A stretch of 64,000 bases of DNA from Methanomethylovorans sp041447285 (GTDB lineage: Archaea > Halobacteriota > Methanosarcinia > Methanosarcinales > Methanosarcinaceae), in contig NZ_JBGMEB010000014.1 in NCBI RefSeq assembly GCF_041447285.1, positions 62,001 to 126,000 on the forward strand, read 5' to 3'. A program made the translations under genes and the position numbers. Shown one piece after another: positions 1 to 8,277 of the stretch (its first letter is position 1; each line of letters starts with the position of its first letter). The notes beneath the pieces were generated by a model, which had not been told where the DNA came from, searched no databases, and was given only the letters and a program-made list of their open reading frames with translations.

Positions 1-181
1 CTGTGTGGTCTGTAGACTTTGGAACGGCAGTACCAAACAATAGAGAACTAAAACTTCTAATACTGTCATCCACCACATGAGATGCCGGTACATGATACCT
101 TCCAACAAAAAGGGAAATTACAAGTAACACGATGGGTAATAAATAAATGGCTAAAGTACCATAACGCCTGCTGTCAGGCAT
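1..181 (-). CDS. FecCD/BtuC-type ABC transporter permease, N-terminal fragment
   Basis: The gene starts at the ATG at 181-179 on the minus strand and runs off the left edge, so only about 60 residues are visible. They begin MPDSRRYGTLAIYLLPIVLL, a charged start followed by one hydrophobic segment and then VGRYHVPASHVVD, which resembles the first helix of FecCD-family permeases for siderophores, heme or cobalamin. Its start overlaps the stop codon of the radical SAM gene by 8 bp, so it is the next gene of the same operon. The family call is moderately secure; the substrate is unknown. The binding-protein domains upstream in the operon support a transporter role. Confidence 0.6.
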   Translation of the reverse strand, partial: MPDSRRYGTLAIYLLPIVLLVISLFVGRYHVPASHVVDDSIRSFSSLLFGTAVPKSTDHT

Positions 182-1946
182 AAGTGCACCCCATTATTTT
201 CCTGGGCCAGCCTTGAGATGATGGCCTATGGAATGACCTGTTTGGGCTAGCATCTTCATAATTCATATCGTAGAAGCGCCTGTAGAATTCATTCGCTTCT
301 TTTTTAATATCAATACCCAGTTTTCCGGGATACATTTTATCGGTTATGTAAAGTAGACCCAGTATCCAGCGTGGACTTCCAAAATCCCAGGAAGGTGGTA
401 TTTCATAGATCCGTTGTTCCAATACAGCATCTGCTTGAATTCCATTTTGCTGACATAAATAATAGAATTCATTGAAGGGACGGGACAGAAAACCGGAAAT
501 GAAAATGGTTTTAGGATTATTTTCATTGATAAACTCAGGCTTTATATTTACGCCAGGCTTGCCTTCTTTCTGGATCAATTTATTGATACTCTCTCCACCG
601 GCAAATGTTACAAGATTATTCTCCATCCTTCCTGCATTAAGTGCAAAAAGGGGAGATCCCATGCAGTAATATACCTTATGTCCTTGGTTATTTTTTGCAA
701 TATCCTGGACTATTTCTATACGTTCCCTGATAAAGGATGAAAGCTGTTTTCCTTGTTCTTGTGTACCTGCTTTTTCATATATAAGATGAATGAAATCAAG
801 ATAAGAGTATGGCTGTTGTATAAGGTGATGTATCTTCATCAGCGTATCACTGTCCGAAATTTCCTTCCATACTTCCAGCATCTTTCTTTCATCTAGTATT
901 CCCATGCAGGTAAGCACCGCATGTACCATACCAAAGGCCCGGCTTATGCGGTAACCACCCATGAACCCTGACTCACTGAAACTTTCCCTGGCAGTAGATC
1001 CTGTAAGTGGAGCAGAATATCCACAGTTGCAGGTATAATTTGTCCAGGGTTTCAACAGCTTGGATCCCATAGGTCCGTAAAACTCTCTTTCTGCTAATAA
1101 ATTTCCACACCCGGGACAATATGTATGCAGCATTTCTGTACCAGGGGAATTGAACAGATAAACATGAGCGATATGTTCTTTCAAGACCTTGCATAGTTTT
1201 TCAGCTTCCCCTACAGAAGGTTCGAGTTCCAGGGGTGCATCCCCGAAGGGAATGAATCTCATAATCTGTACGGGGACTTCAGGAGATATTGCCGAAATAG
1301 CCTTTGCAACTTGCAGCACATCATCTTCTTTTCTTCGGGAATACACTACAGAAGTCTCTACATGTACGCCCATATCAAGCAGTCTGGCAATATTGCGGAA
1401 TACTGGCTCGGAAGAAAAGGCTCCGCAATCTCGGTAACTGGTATTGGAATACCCTTTAATTCCGACATTCACAAAATCCACAAAATTTCCCAGTTCCTGT
1501 ATAGTATTATCTGTAAAATAACAATTAGTAGAACAACCCACAAGTAGATTATGTTCTTTTGCAAGGACAGCTAATTCCTTAAATAGATAGTAATTAGCAG
1601 CAGGTTCATTGAGAGTTGATACAACACCCAGACATTTTTCTTTCAATGCTTTTGACACTACCTGAGAAGGACTGAGTTTAGGCCAACCCAGAGACCTGTT
1701 GGATGCCAGCAGTCTTGCTACACATCCCGGACATTCAAAATTGCAACCGGTGCTGAAAACCTGCAGGAATTTTCCATTTGGATAAAAATGAAGCATAGGA
1801 ACGGTTTCTATAGAAATTGGATAAGCTCCCATGTATCCAATATCAGTGTCTTGAATTATATTTTTTCCATCAATCCGATAAGTTCCACATTTTCCGGAGC
1901 TATGCTTACTGATATCACAACCAATTTCACAAATATTACACTTCAT
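174..1946 (-). CDS. Radical SAM protein with a C-terminal solute-binding-protein-like lobe
   Basis: 590 residues. The radical SAM signature GCNFECPGC places Cys68, Cys72 and Cys75 as likely ligands of the SAM-binding [4Fe-4S] cluster. A second cysteine group lies at the very N-terminus (Cys3, 6, 10, 20), as in PflA-like activases, and a zinc-ribbon-like CPGC...CNC group lies near residues 278-310. From about residue 420 the sequence no longer looks enzymatic. It resembles the C-terminal lobe of FepB/BtuF-type binding proteins (FAGGESINKL, then GSPRWILGLLYITDKMYPGK). No signal peptide is present, so the protein should be cytoplasmic. It lies 2 bp after the methyltransferase gene and overlaps the permease gene. 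The reaction cannot be named. A role in modifying or releasing an imported metal-ligand is inference. Confidence 0.75.
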   Translation of the reverse strand: MKCNICEIGCDISKHSSGKCGTYRIDGKNIIQDTDIGYMGAYPISIETVPMLHFYPNGKFLQVFSTGCNFECPGCVARLLASNRSLGWPKLSPSQVVSKALKEKCLGVVSTLNEPAANYYLFKELAVLAKEHNLLVGCSTNCYFTDNTIQELGNFVDFVNVGIKGYSNTSYRDCGAFSSEPVFRNIARLLDMGVHVETSVVYSRRKEDDVLQVAKAISAISPEVPVQIMRFIPFGDAPLELEPSVGEAEKLCKVLKEHIAHVYLFNSPGTEMLHTYCPGCGNLLAEREFYGPMGSKLLKPWTNYTCNCGYSAPLTGSTARESFSESGFMGGYRISRAFGMVHAVLTCMGILDERKMLEVWKEISDSDTLMKIHHLIQQPYSYLDFIHLIYEKAGTQEQGKQLSSFIRERIEIVQDIAKNNQGHKVYYCMGSPLFALNAGRMENNLVTFAGGESINKLIQKEGKPGVNIKPEFINENNPKTIFISGFLSRPFNEFYYLCQQNGIQADAVLEQRIYEIPPSWDFGSPRWILGLLYITDKMYPGKLGIDIKKEANEFYRRFYDMNYEDASPNRSFHRPSSQGWPRKIMGCTYA

Positions 1947-1948
1947 TT

Positions 1949-2575
1949 TTATTCTCCCTTCCTTATTACCACCCAGAATCCAGAATCATCATGTACCGTA
2001 TGGAAGGCAAGACCGGTATCTCTCCCGGCTTTCTGAATGGTCCGGATATTTTCAGGGCTTAAGCGTTCTTTTGAACTATTTTGCCATTCAGGATCAATGG
2101 CAAGCATTTTTTCAGCTATTTGTTCTTTCAGTTCTCTTGTACCGAATCCACCGCCTATCCATGCCTGTCCGTTTGGAGCAAGGATACGGGCAATTTCCCT
2201 GAAAGCAATGGGAAGATCTTTCCAGAAAAATACTGATCCACGGCTTACAATAAGATTCGCACAATTATCGTCAAAAGGAAGTAGATGCACATCTGCAAGC
2301 ACAGGAAAAAGTTTATCGGATACGCCATGACGAATAGCTTTTTCTTTTGATAGGGTACACATTTTTTCTGAAAAATCGATACCATACACCTGCATATCCG
2401 TAAGCTCAGCAATTGATATTCCCAGAGATGCGATACCACATCCCATGTCCATACATATTCCTTCTTTTACCCTGCTTTCTTTAATTATGTAGTCTGCAAT
2501 AACGGGATAAATGGGAGCAAAAATATGCTCCGCAATATAAGGAAATCCCGGGGAATTACTTTTATTCCCATTCAT
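1949..2575 (-). CDS. Class I SAM-dependent methyltransferase
   Basis: 208 residues with the Rossmann motif I DMGCGIAS (residues 43-50), an acidic motif II region (VYGIDFSEKM) and a motif near LPFDDNCANLIVSRGSVFFW, as in the UbiE/Methyltransf_11 group. It sits between the binding-protein gene and the radical SAM gene with 2-bp gaps on both sides, so the four genes are surely cotranscribed. The substrate is unknown. Small methyltransferases beside radical SAM proteins and FecCD-type transporters often act on a metal-binding small molecule or corrinoid, but nothing in the sequence decides this. Confidence 0.8.
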   Translation of the reverse strand: MNGNKSNSPGFPYIAEHIFAPIYPVIADYIIKESRVKEGICMDMGCGIASLGISIAELTDMQVYGIDFSEKMCTLSKEKAIRHGVSDKLFPVLADVHLLPFDDNCANLIVSRGSVFFWKDLPIAFREIARILAPNGQAWIGGGFGTRELKEQIAEKMLAIDPEWQNSSKERLSPENIRTIQKAGRDTGLAFHTVHDDSGFWVVIRKGE

Positions 2576-2577
2576 AT

Positions 2578-4587
2578 TTATGCCTCAGTTTCAGGATACA
2601 ACAACGAGTTGAGTTCCTCTTCAGTGAGATCGTAGTGGAAGAAATCCGAATAGAACTCACTTGTCAGGCTCTCAAGGTCCATATCTGAAAACTGATCAGG
2701 ATACAGTACTTTTGCAGTCCAGGCAGTTCCCAGGATCAGATGTGCTCCCTGTGGCCTGTCTATCCAGCACATGGGATTCTGAGGTGCAAGATATACTCGC
2801 TTGTTTGCTACTGCATCTATATTTGCCCAGAGCGGATCAGAATATACAGAGTTGTAGAACTGAGGATTGGGTGTCAGTATCACTTCAGGGTTCCATGCTA
2901 TGACATTTTCCATGGAAACTGCTGTCATACCATTTCCTGGGGTAAGGGTGCAGTTTGCAACATTTATACCACCGCAGATGTCTATGACCTGAGAATGCTG
3001 CGAACCTGAAGGATCTGTCGCAAGTCCCTTTGGACCTTCTGCATAGTATACATGTACTCTCTGGTCCTCTGGAATGTCCTTTATTGTATTGTTGATCTCA
3101 GTAAGGACAGAATCGCGGAAGTCTATAAGTTTATCTGCCTGGTCCTCACAGTCAAGTAAAGTGCCCATAAATTCAATAGTTGGTTCAGATTTTAGTACAT
3201 AGACTGTGGACCCGGAAACAGCTACCACGGGAATGCTGCCAAAGCTTTCCTGCCTGGGCAGGATCGTATCGTTCAGGTCACCCTGTGTATTATATCCTTC
3301 TATTACGATATCAGGGTTTAAACTGATCATGGTTTCGTAGTTTCCGGTCTCTGTACCGTACCAGCCTCCGATCACCGGCAGGTTAAGATATTTGTCGTCC
3401 ATCAAAGTGTGGTCATAACTATTTACAAAGTTCCATCCTGCAAGCTTGTCAGGCGCAAGCATGTATACAAGAATGGTTGATGGCGGGGATGTGGCTATAA
3501 CAGAATCGATGTGTTCCGGGACCGTTAACTCTCTGCCTACCATATCGGTTATCTGATTAGTTCCGTTTTGTGTTTCAGTAACGAAACCATATTGCTCCAG
3601 TATGGGTTGACCTTTTTCTCCTGTAACGAAATCTATGAACAGCTGTGAATCTTCCTTATGTTGTGTTGATGAAACTACAGCTATTGGATACGTGATCGGT
3701 GTGGTTACAGGAACTGAAGTAACGACTTCAATTGAACCGCTCTTTGCAGATGATGCGTCCGTACTGAAAACAAATCCTGCTTCAGCTTCTCCTGTTTCAA
3801 CATAGACCAGTGCCTGTTTAACATTCTCTGCTAAAATTGTCTTATTTGAAACACTATCCCACAGTCCTGCATTTGTCAGCGCTTCTTTTGCATATTTTCC
3901 AGCAGGAACGGAATCAGGGTTTCCAATCGAGATCTTCTCCACTTCGGGATTTGTAAGATCCTGCATGCCTGTAAGTCCGAGTACATTTCCCTTTTGAGTT
4001 ATCATTACCAGTGAGTTCTTGGCGAAATCCTCTCTGGTATCGTTATATACGAACCCATTGGACGCAAGCTTATCCATCTGGTCCTCAGCTGCTGAAGCAA
4101 ATACATCAACAGGTGCTCCTCCTTCTATCTGTGTACGAAGTGTACCCGATGCTCCGAAGTTACAAACGACATCTATATCCGGATTCTCTGTCTCGAATTC
4201 TTTTTCTATGTTTGTGAATGCCTCAGTAAGACTTGCGGCAGCGGATACAGTTATAGTTTCTTTAGAAGAACTGTCACTCTTCTTCGAAGAGCTGCCACCA
4301 CTTGAATAATGTGTATAACTAGATGTCGTATTGGTAGTGTTGAGAGAATAAGCAGATGTGGTGTTGTTTGTTGTAGTATTGACGGAATAAATATTAGCAT
4401 TCTCATTGATTTCGTTGGTACCAATGTCTTCCTGTACACTCATCATTTTACTGTTATTATCATTTTCTGCCACTTGGTCAGAGCCTGATTTGCTTTCATC
4501 TACTGAATTGCTATCCACACAGCCACTTAAAAAGACTGCAGCCACCAGCATAATGGCTATGAATACAATTTTGATTTTTTGATTCAT
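2578..4587 (-). CDS. Lipoprotein fusing ModA-like and FepB/BtuF-like solute-binding domains
   Basis: 669 residues. A lipoprotein signal ends in LSGC with Cys23 as the lipidation site. Residues about 60-110 are a Thr/Asn/Ser-rich linker with many N-x-T/S sequons, probably N-glycosylated outside the cell. Residues about 111-340 match molybdate/tungstate-type ModA (VSAAASLTEAF, GASGTLRTQIEGGAPVDVFASA). Residues about 345-655 match the iron-siderophore/cobalamin binding family (DMVGRELTVPEHIDSVIA, SLNPDIVIEGY). The two domains belong to different binding-protein clusters that normally serve different permeases, and only a FecCD-type permease is seen downstream. First gene of the operon, with a candidate TATA box near 4715-4730 and a leader of about 100 nt holding two hairpins. 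Confidence 0.8.
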   Translation of the reverse strand: MNQKIKIVFIAIMLVAAVFLSGCVDSNSVDESKSGSDQVAENDNNSKMMSVQEDIGTNEINENANIYSVNTTTNNTTSAYSLNTTNTTSSYTHYSSGGSSSKKSDSSSKETITVSAAASLTEAFTNIEKEFETENPDIDVVCNFGASGTLRTQIEGGAPVDVFASAAEDQMDKLASNGFVYNDTREDFAKNSLVMITQKGNVLGLTGMQDLTNPEVEKISIGNPDSVPAGKYAKEALTNAGLWDSVSNKTILAENVKQALVYVETGEAEAGFVFSTDASSAKSGSIEVVTSVPVTTPITYPIAVVSSTQHKEDSQLFIDFVTGEKGQPILEQYGFVTETQNGTNQITDMVGRELTVPEHIDSVIATSPPSTILVYMLAPDKLAGWNFVNSYDHTLMDDKYLNLPVIGGWYGTETGNYETMISLNPDIVIEGYNTQGDLNDTILPRQESFGSIPVVAVSGSTVYVLKSEPTIEFMGTLLDCEDQADKLIDFRDSVLTEINNTIKDIPEDQRVHVYYAEGPKGLATDPSGSQHSQVIDICGGINVANCTLTPGNGMTAVSMENVIAWNPEVILTPNPQFYNSVYSDPLWANIDAVANKRVYLAPQNPMCWIDRPQGAHLILGTAWTAKVLYPDQFSDMDLESLTSEFYSDFFHYDLTEEELNSLLYPETEA

Positions 4588-4925
4588 ATCGTTTCCACCT
4601 TTACAGCAGTCTGCATCGAATGGGTTAAGACGACATTCTGCGTCCTACACAACCAGTTGATTTATCACATTCTAAAAGCATAGAATGTTACAACATGGAG
4701 CGACAAAAAATCAGAACTTTTATACCCTTTTTCCATTCATTGCAATATCTGTTAGACTTTTACTGTTTTTAGCGTTATGTTTGAACAAACATATTGCTAT
4801 AAAAAACTATCTTGTTTTTAAGGAGTAGTGCAAAGTATGAAATAAGAGTCATCGTGTGGATTTTTTTGAAGTTTTAGTCTTAGTTACTGGGAAAGCATCT
4901 TAAACTTTTACTCCAATATTCGGGT
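4588..4925. promoter_or_regulatory. Divergent promoter region between the binding-protein operon and larB
   Basis: No gene is seen. On the minus strand AAAGGGTATAAAAGTT (4715-4730) is a good BRE/TATA for the transport operon. It leaves a leader with an 8-bp perfect hairpin, ACATTCTA/TAGAATGT (4667-4688), and a second CAGAATGT copy inside a GACG/CGTC stem (4630-4644). On the plus strand CTATAAAAAA (4797-4806) is the likely larB TATA box. It is immediately preceded by an 18-bp perfect palindrome listed separately. Confidence 0.55.
4776..4793. promoter_or_regulatory. Perfect palindrome, candidate operator of larBC
   Basis: TATGTTTGAACAAACATA is an 18-bp perfect inverted repeat. The symmetry extends imperfectly outward to AGC...GCT. 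It abuts the TATA-like box of larB and lies about 50 bp from that of the divergent operon, a position suited to a metal-responsive regulator acting on both. It does not match the NikR or ModE consensus I know. Confidence 0.45.
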
Positions 4926-5726
4926 GTGAACATGGACCTAAGAGACATCCTGCTTAAGATAAAAAACAACGAAACAGATATTGATGCTGCTGAATCTTTT
5001 ATACGTAGCATGGGTTACGTGCCTGTATCCGACATTGCCAAGATCGATACGTGTAGAAGTAATCGTACGGGTATAATGGAAGCTATCCTTGCGGAAGGCA
5101 AGGAGCCAGAAGATGTGGTTAGGATAGCGCAAGCACATGTAACTGCATGTGGCAGGGTGCTCATTACACGTCTTAATGAAATTAATGTAAAGCTACTCGA
5201 AGATGCCTTTAGCCCCGAAGAGCTGCAATGGGGAAAATATAAGAAAACAGTGGTTGCACATAATGGCACACCTGCACCAAAAACAGGAGGTATGGTCGCG
5301 ATTATCTCTGCTGGAACTGCTGATATTGCAGTTGCCGAAGAAGCACGTATAGTAGCTTCAGAAATGGGATGTGAGACTATTGCCATCTATGATGTGGGTG
5401 TAGCGGGTTTTCACAGACTTGTAGGAGAGATGCTCAAGCTTCAGGAACATAAGCCGGATTCCATTGTAGTGGCTGCTGGCAGGGAAGGCACATTACCTAC
5501 GGTTGTGTCAGGGCTTGTAGATGTACCGGTCATTGGTTTACCTGTATCTACCGGTTATGGAGCTGGAGCTAAAGGTGAGGCTGCACTGCTTTCTATGCTG
5601 CAGTCATGTTCTGTGCTTTCGGTAGTGAACATTGATGCAGGATTCGTTGCAGGTGCTTTTGCTGCAAGGATTGCTAACAATGCTGCTAAGGCGCGTGGTG
5701 GAAAAACTGAGGAGATAAAGACATGA
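4926..5726 (+). CDS. larB: LarB, nickel-pincer cofactor biosynthesis carboxylase
   Basis: 266 residues. LarB carboxylates and hydrolyses nicotinic acid adenine dinucleotide, the first step to the nickel-pincer nucleotide of lactate-racemase-type enzymes. The C-terminal two thirds resemble PurE (GTADIAVAEEARIVASEMG, then VVAAGREGTLPTVVSGLVDVPVIGLP given here in part). The N-terminal part carries the conserved DTCRSNRTGIMEAILAEGK-like stretch. Translation can start at GTG 4926 or ATG 4932; the two differ by two residues. It overlaps larC by 4 bp (ATGA). LarE and LarA are not in the window. Confidence 0.88.
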   Translation: MNMDLRDILLKIKNNETDIDAAESFIRSMGYVPVSDIAKIDTCRSNRTGIMEAILAEGKEPEDVVRIAQAHVTACGRVLITRLNEINVKLLEDAFSPEELQWGKYKKTVVAHNGTPAPKTGGMVAIISAGTADIAVAEEARIVASEMGCETIAIYDVGVAGFHRLVGEMLKLQEHKPDSIVVAAGREGTLPTVVSGLVDVPVIGLPVSTGYGAGAKGEAALLSMLQSCSVLSVVNIDAGFVAGAFAARIANNAAKARGGKTEEIKT

Positions 5727-6922
5727 GATCAATTATATTTGATGCTTTTTCAGGTGCTTCTGGAGATATGATCCTTGGAACCCTTATTTCTCTGGGAGCA
5801 GACAGAGAAAAAGTACGTGAGATCATCGAGTCCTCAGTGGACGTATCAGTAAGGATTGGCGAGGCGAACAAAAGAGGCATTTCTGCGGTAGATGTGCATA
5901 TAGATGTAGATCATGAAGAACATGAGCGTCATTATCATGAATTGGTTGATATCGTTAAGAATGCAGGTCTGTCTCCAAAGGTCGAACACAGTGCTCTGGC
6001 TATTTTTGAGATAATGGCTAAAGCTGAGTCAAAGGTACATGATAAATCTCTTGATGAACTGCATTTTCATGAAGTTGGCCAGAACGATGCTTTAGCTGAT
6101 GTCATAGGATCCTGTTTTGCTATGCACGAGATAGGTGCTGATGCAATATACTGCCTACCCATTAATGTTGGAGGGGGCAGAGTAAAGGCAGCTCATGGTT
6201 CTATGCCTGTACCGGCCCCTGCTACCCTTGAGATCTTACAGCAGACAGGTCTGACCTTCTATGGCTTTGGAAAACGGGAACTTCTCACACCCACTGGGGC
6301 TGCTATTCTTGGTCATTTTGCCAAACCGATTGAGAATTTGCCTAGGGGAAAGGTTCTATCTATAGGATATGGTGCAGGAGATGCGGACACCGAGGATCCT
6401 AATGTACTGCGCAGCACTCTTATAGATACAGAAGGCGATTTGTCCAGGGATTCCATTGAGGTGTTGGAAACAAATGTGGATGATGTGACTGGAGAAGTGC
6501 TGGGTAATCTCTTTGAAAAATTGCTTTCTATCGGTGCCAGGGATGTTGCTATTGTTCCTGCGACTATGAAAAAAGGGCGCACCGGGCATATTATTAAAGT
6601 TATCACCAAACCCGAACATAGTGCAAATATTGCACGTGAGATCATGCGGGAAACAGGCACTCTGGGAATTCGTGTGATCCCTACAAAACATCGTTATACA
6701 GCCGACAGGCGGATGGATAACGTTAGAATAGTCATACGTGGAAAAGCATATGACATCCCTGTGAAAATCGCTGAAGACGCTAGCGGGGAAATTTTGCATA
6801 TTTCCGCAGAATACGAAGACTGCAAGAGGGTTGCAAAAGAATGGAATTTGCCGCTCAAGGATATCATAAGAAAAGTGGAAGAGGAAGCCTGGAATATTCA
6901 TGGGCCTGAAGATATGTTCTGA
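5723..6922 (+). CDS. larC: LarC, nickel insertion protein of pincer cofactor synthesis
   Basis: 399 residues. It starts MRSIIFDAFSGASGDMILGT, the hallmark of LarC, the CTP-dependent nickel insertase (cyclometallase) that finishes the nickel-pincer nucleotide. A histidine-rich stretch DHEEHERHYHE (near residues 70-80) and DELHFHEVG are candidate nickel ligands. In some lactobacilli LarC is made from two frames by frameshifting; here it is one continuous frame. Its start overlaps the larB stop, so the two are translationally coupled. Confidence 0.9.
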   Translation: MRSIIFDAFSGASGDMILGTLISLGADREKVREIIESSVDVSVRIGEANKRGISAVDVHIDVDHEEHERHYHELVDIVKNAGLSPKVEHSALAIFEIMAKAESKVHDKSLDELHFHEVGQNDALADVIGSCFAMHEIGADAIYCLPINVGGGRVKAAHGSMPVPAPATLEILQQTGLTFYGFGKRELLTPTGAAILGHFAKPIENLPRGKVLSIGYGAGDADTEDPNVLRSTLIDTEGDLSRDSIEVLETNVDDVTGEVLGNLFEKLLSIGARDVAIVPATMKKGRTGHIIKVITKPEHSANIAREIMRETGTLGIRVIPTKHRYTADRRMDNVRIVIRGKAYDIPVKIAEDASGEILHISAEYEDCKRVAKEWNLPLKDIIRKVEEEAWNIHGPEDMF

Positions 6923-6932
6923 ATATAGCATT

Positions 6933-6957
6933 ATTGATAATTAAAATTATTATCAAT
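6933..6957. promoter_or_regulatory. AT-rich inverted repeat after larC, terminator or operator
   Basis: ATTGATAA (6933-6940) and TTATCAAT (6950-6957) form a perfect 8-bp inverted repeat around a 9-nt AT centre. The TGATAAT/ATTATCA arms resemble Fur-type iron boxes. The site lies just after the larC stop and about 110 bp before the FrhB-like gene, so it could end larBC or control the next gene. No long T-run follows. Confidence 0.35.
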
Positions 6958-7064
6958 TTAAATAATTGTTAATTAAAATAAAAATTAAATATTAGTGCAG
7001 CCATTTCAGACCTGCAGATATCACTGATCGAAAAACATCAGGCATCATCATGCAGGTGAATAAG

Positions 7065-8225
7065 ATGCTGACAAGTGCAGATTGTAAACATGTTCCTTTG
7101 AGGGACATAGATATTATAAGAGAACGTAGGAGAATAGATCTTAATATGAGTCCGATTTCCTACAACCACTCGATGGATAAGGTCGAAAGGAATGCTATCC
7201 GTCTTAAGCGCTCTTTGCAAGAGAAAGAGAAAATCTCTTTTGCAAAACTACGCAATGATATCATCAAGCCCGGAATATGCACATTGTGCGGTGCCTGTGC
7301 CTCAACATGTGAATCTATTTCTTTAGATGAAGGAGAACCTAAGCTGACGGGGAAATGTACTGCATGTGGTGTATGCTACAATCAGTGTCCCAGAACAATT
7401 ACTACAGAAGATGGCTTAATAGGTGCCCTGCGTGAAGCCTATGCAGCCCAGTCCAACCTCAAAGAGATAAAGGGACAGGATGGGGGAGTAGTAACTGCTA
7501 TGCTTGCATATGGCCTTGAGGAAGGTCTGATCGATTGTGCTGTGGTTACTGCAAGCTCTGAAGAAGAGCCATGGAAACCGGTATCAATTGTGGCAAGAAC
7601 CTATGATGACCTTCTGCAGTCTTCAGGTAGTATATATAGTCACAGTATGACAATGGATGCCCTGATGAGCGCTATTCGCCAGGGTATGAGCAGTATCGCT
7701 TTTGTTGGCCCAAGCTGCAACATAGATGCTGTTTATAAGATGCAAAAAAGCCCCCGTGGTTTCCTGCACATGTTTATGAGGGCAAAGATACTCAAACTGG
7801 GTCTATTCTGCATGGACAGTTTTGATTACGGAGGCCTGAAGCAGTTTATTGAGGGCAAGAATATGCGCCTTGGGGACATCGAAGCAATGAAGATCAGAAA
7901 AGGTCGCCTCGAGGTTACAACAGCAGCTTCAAAAGAAAGCTTTGATCTTCAGGAACTTGATGCTTTCCGTAGCAGCTCATGCAAATATTGCACTGATATG
8001 GCTTCTGAAAATACAGACATCTCTTTTGGAGGTGTCGGAACTCCAGATGGCTGGACATCCGTGCTGACCCGCTCATCCATTGGATATGAGATATTCAATG
8101 AAGCTGCAGATTGTGGTTATATCAATGCAAGAGTAATAGAAGAAGAGGAAATGCAAAGGATCCTTAACCTTGCAAAGATGAAGAAAGTACAGATGTATGC
8201 TCTGCATCGCAGGCAACAAGGCTGA
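7065..8225 (+). CDS. FrhB/FpoF-like iron-sulfur flavoprotein (F420-type oxidoreductase subunit)
   Basis: About 386 residues. Two [4Fe-4S] motifs come first (CTLCGACASTC and CTACGVCYNQCP, within residues 70-115). They are followed by an FrhB N-terminal domain (GQDGGVVTAMLAYGLEEGLI) and the FrhB C-terminal domain (SSCKYCTDMASENTDISFGG). This family oxidises or reduces coenzyme F420 as the subunit of hydrogenases, Fpo, sulfite reductase or other enzymes. No partner subunit is adjacent, so the electron acceptor is unknown. ATG 7065 is preferred because GGTGA (7054-7058) sits at proper distance; ATG 7050 would add five residues. It ends in a terminator hairpin. Confidence 0.75.
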   Translation: MLTSADCKHVPLRDIDIIRERRRIDLNMSPISYNHSMDKVERNAIRLKRSLQEKEKISFAKLRNDIIKPGICTLCGACASTCESISLDEGEPKLTGKCTACGVCYNQCPRTITTEDGLIGALREAYAAQSNLKEIKGQDGGVVTAMLAYGLEEGLIDCAVVTASSEEEPWKPVSIVARTYDDLLQSSGSIYSHSMTMDALMSAIRQGMSSIAFVGPSCNIDAVYKMQKSPRGFLHMFMRAKILKLGLFCMDSFDYGGLKQFIEGKNMRLGDIEAMKIRKGRLEVTTAASKESFDLQELDAFRSSSCKYCTDMASENTDISFGGVGTPDGWTSVLTRSSIGYEIFNEAADCGYINARVIEEEEMQRILNLAKMKKVQMYALHRRQQG

Positions 8226-8241
8226 CATTTTTTAGTCAGCC
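8220..8241 (+). terminator. Hairpin terminator of the FrhB-like gene
   Basis: GGCTGAC (8220-8226) and GTCAGCC (8235-8241) form a perfect 7-bp stem with an 8-nt T-rich loop, followed by CTCTTTGTTT. The stop codon lies within the left arm. It separates two convergent genes. Confidence 0.55.
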
Positions 8242-8277
8242 TCTTTGTTTACTTTGATTCTATTTCTGAACTATGTT

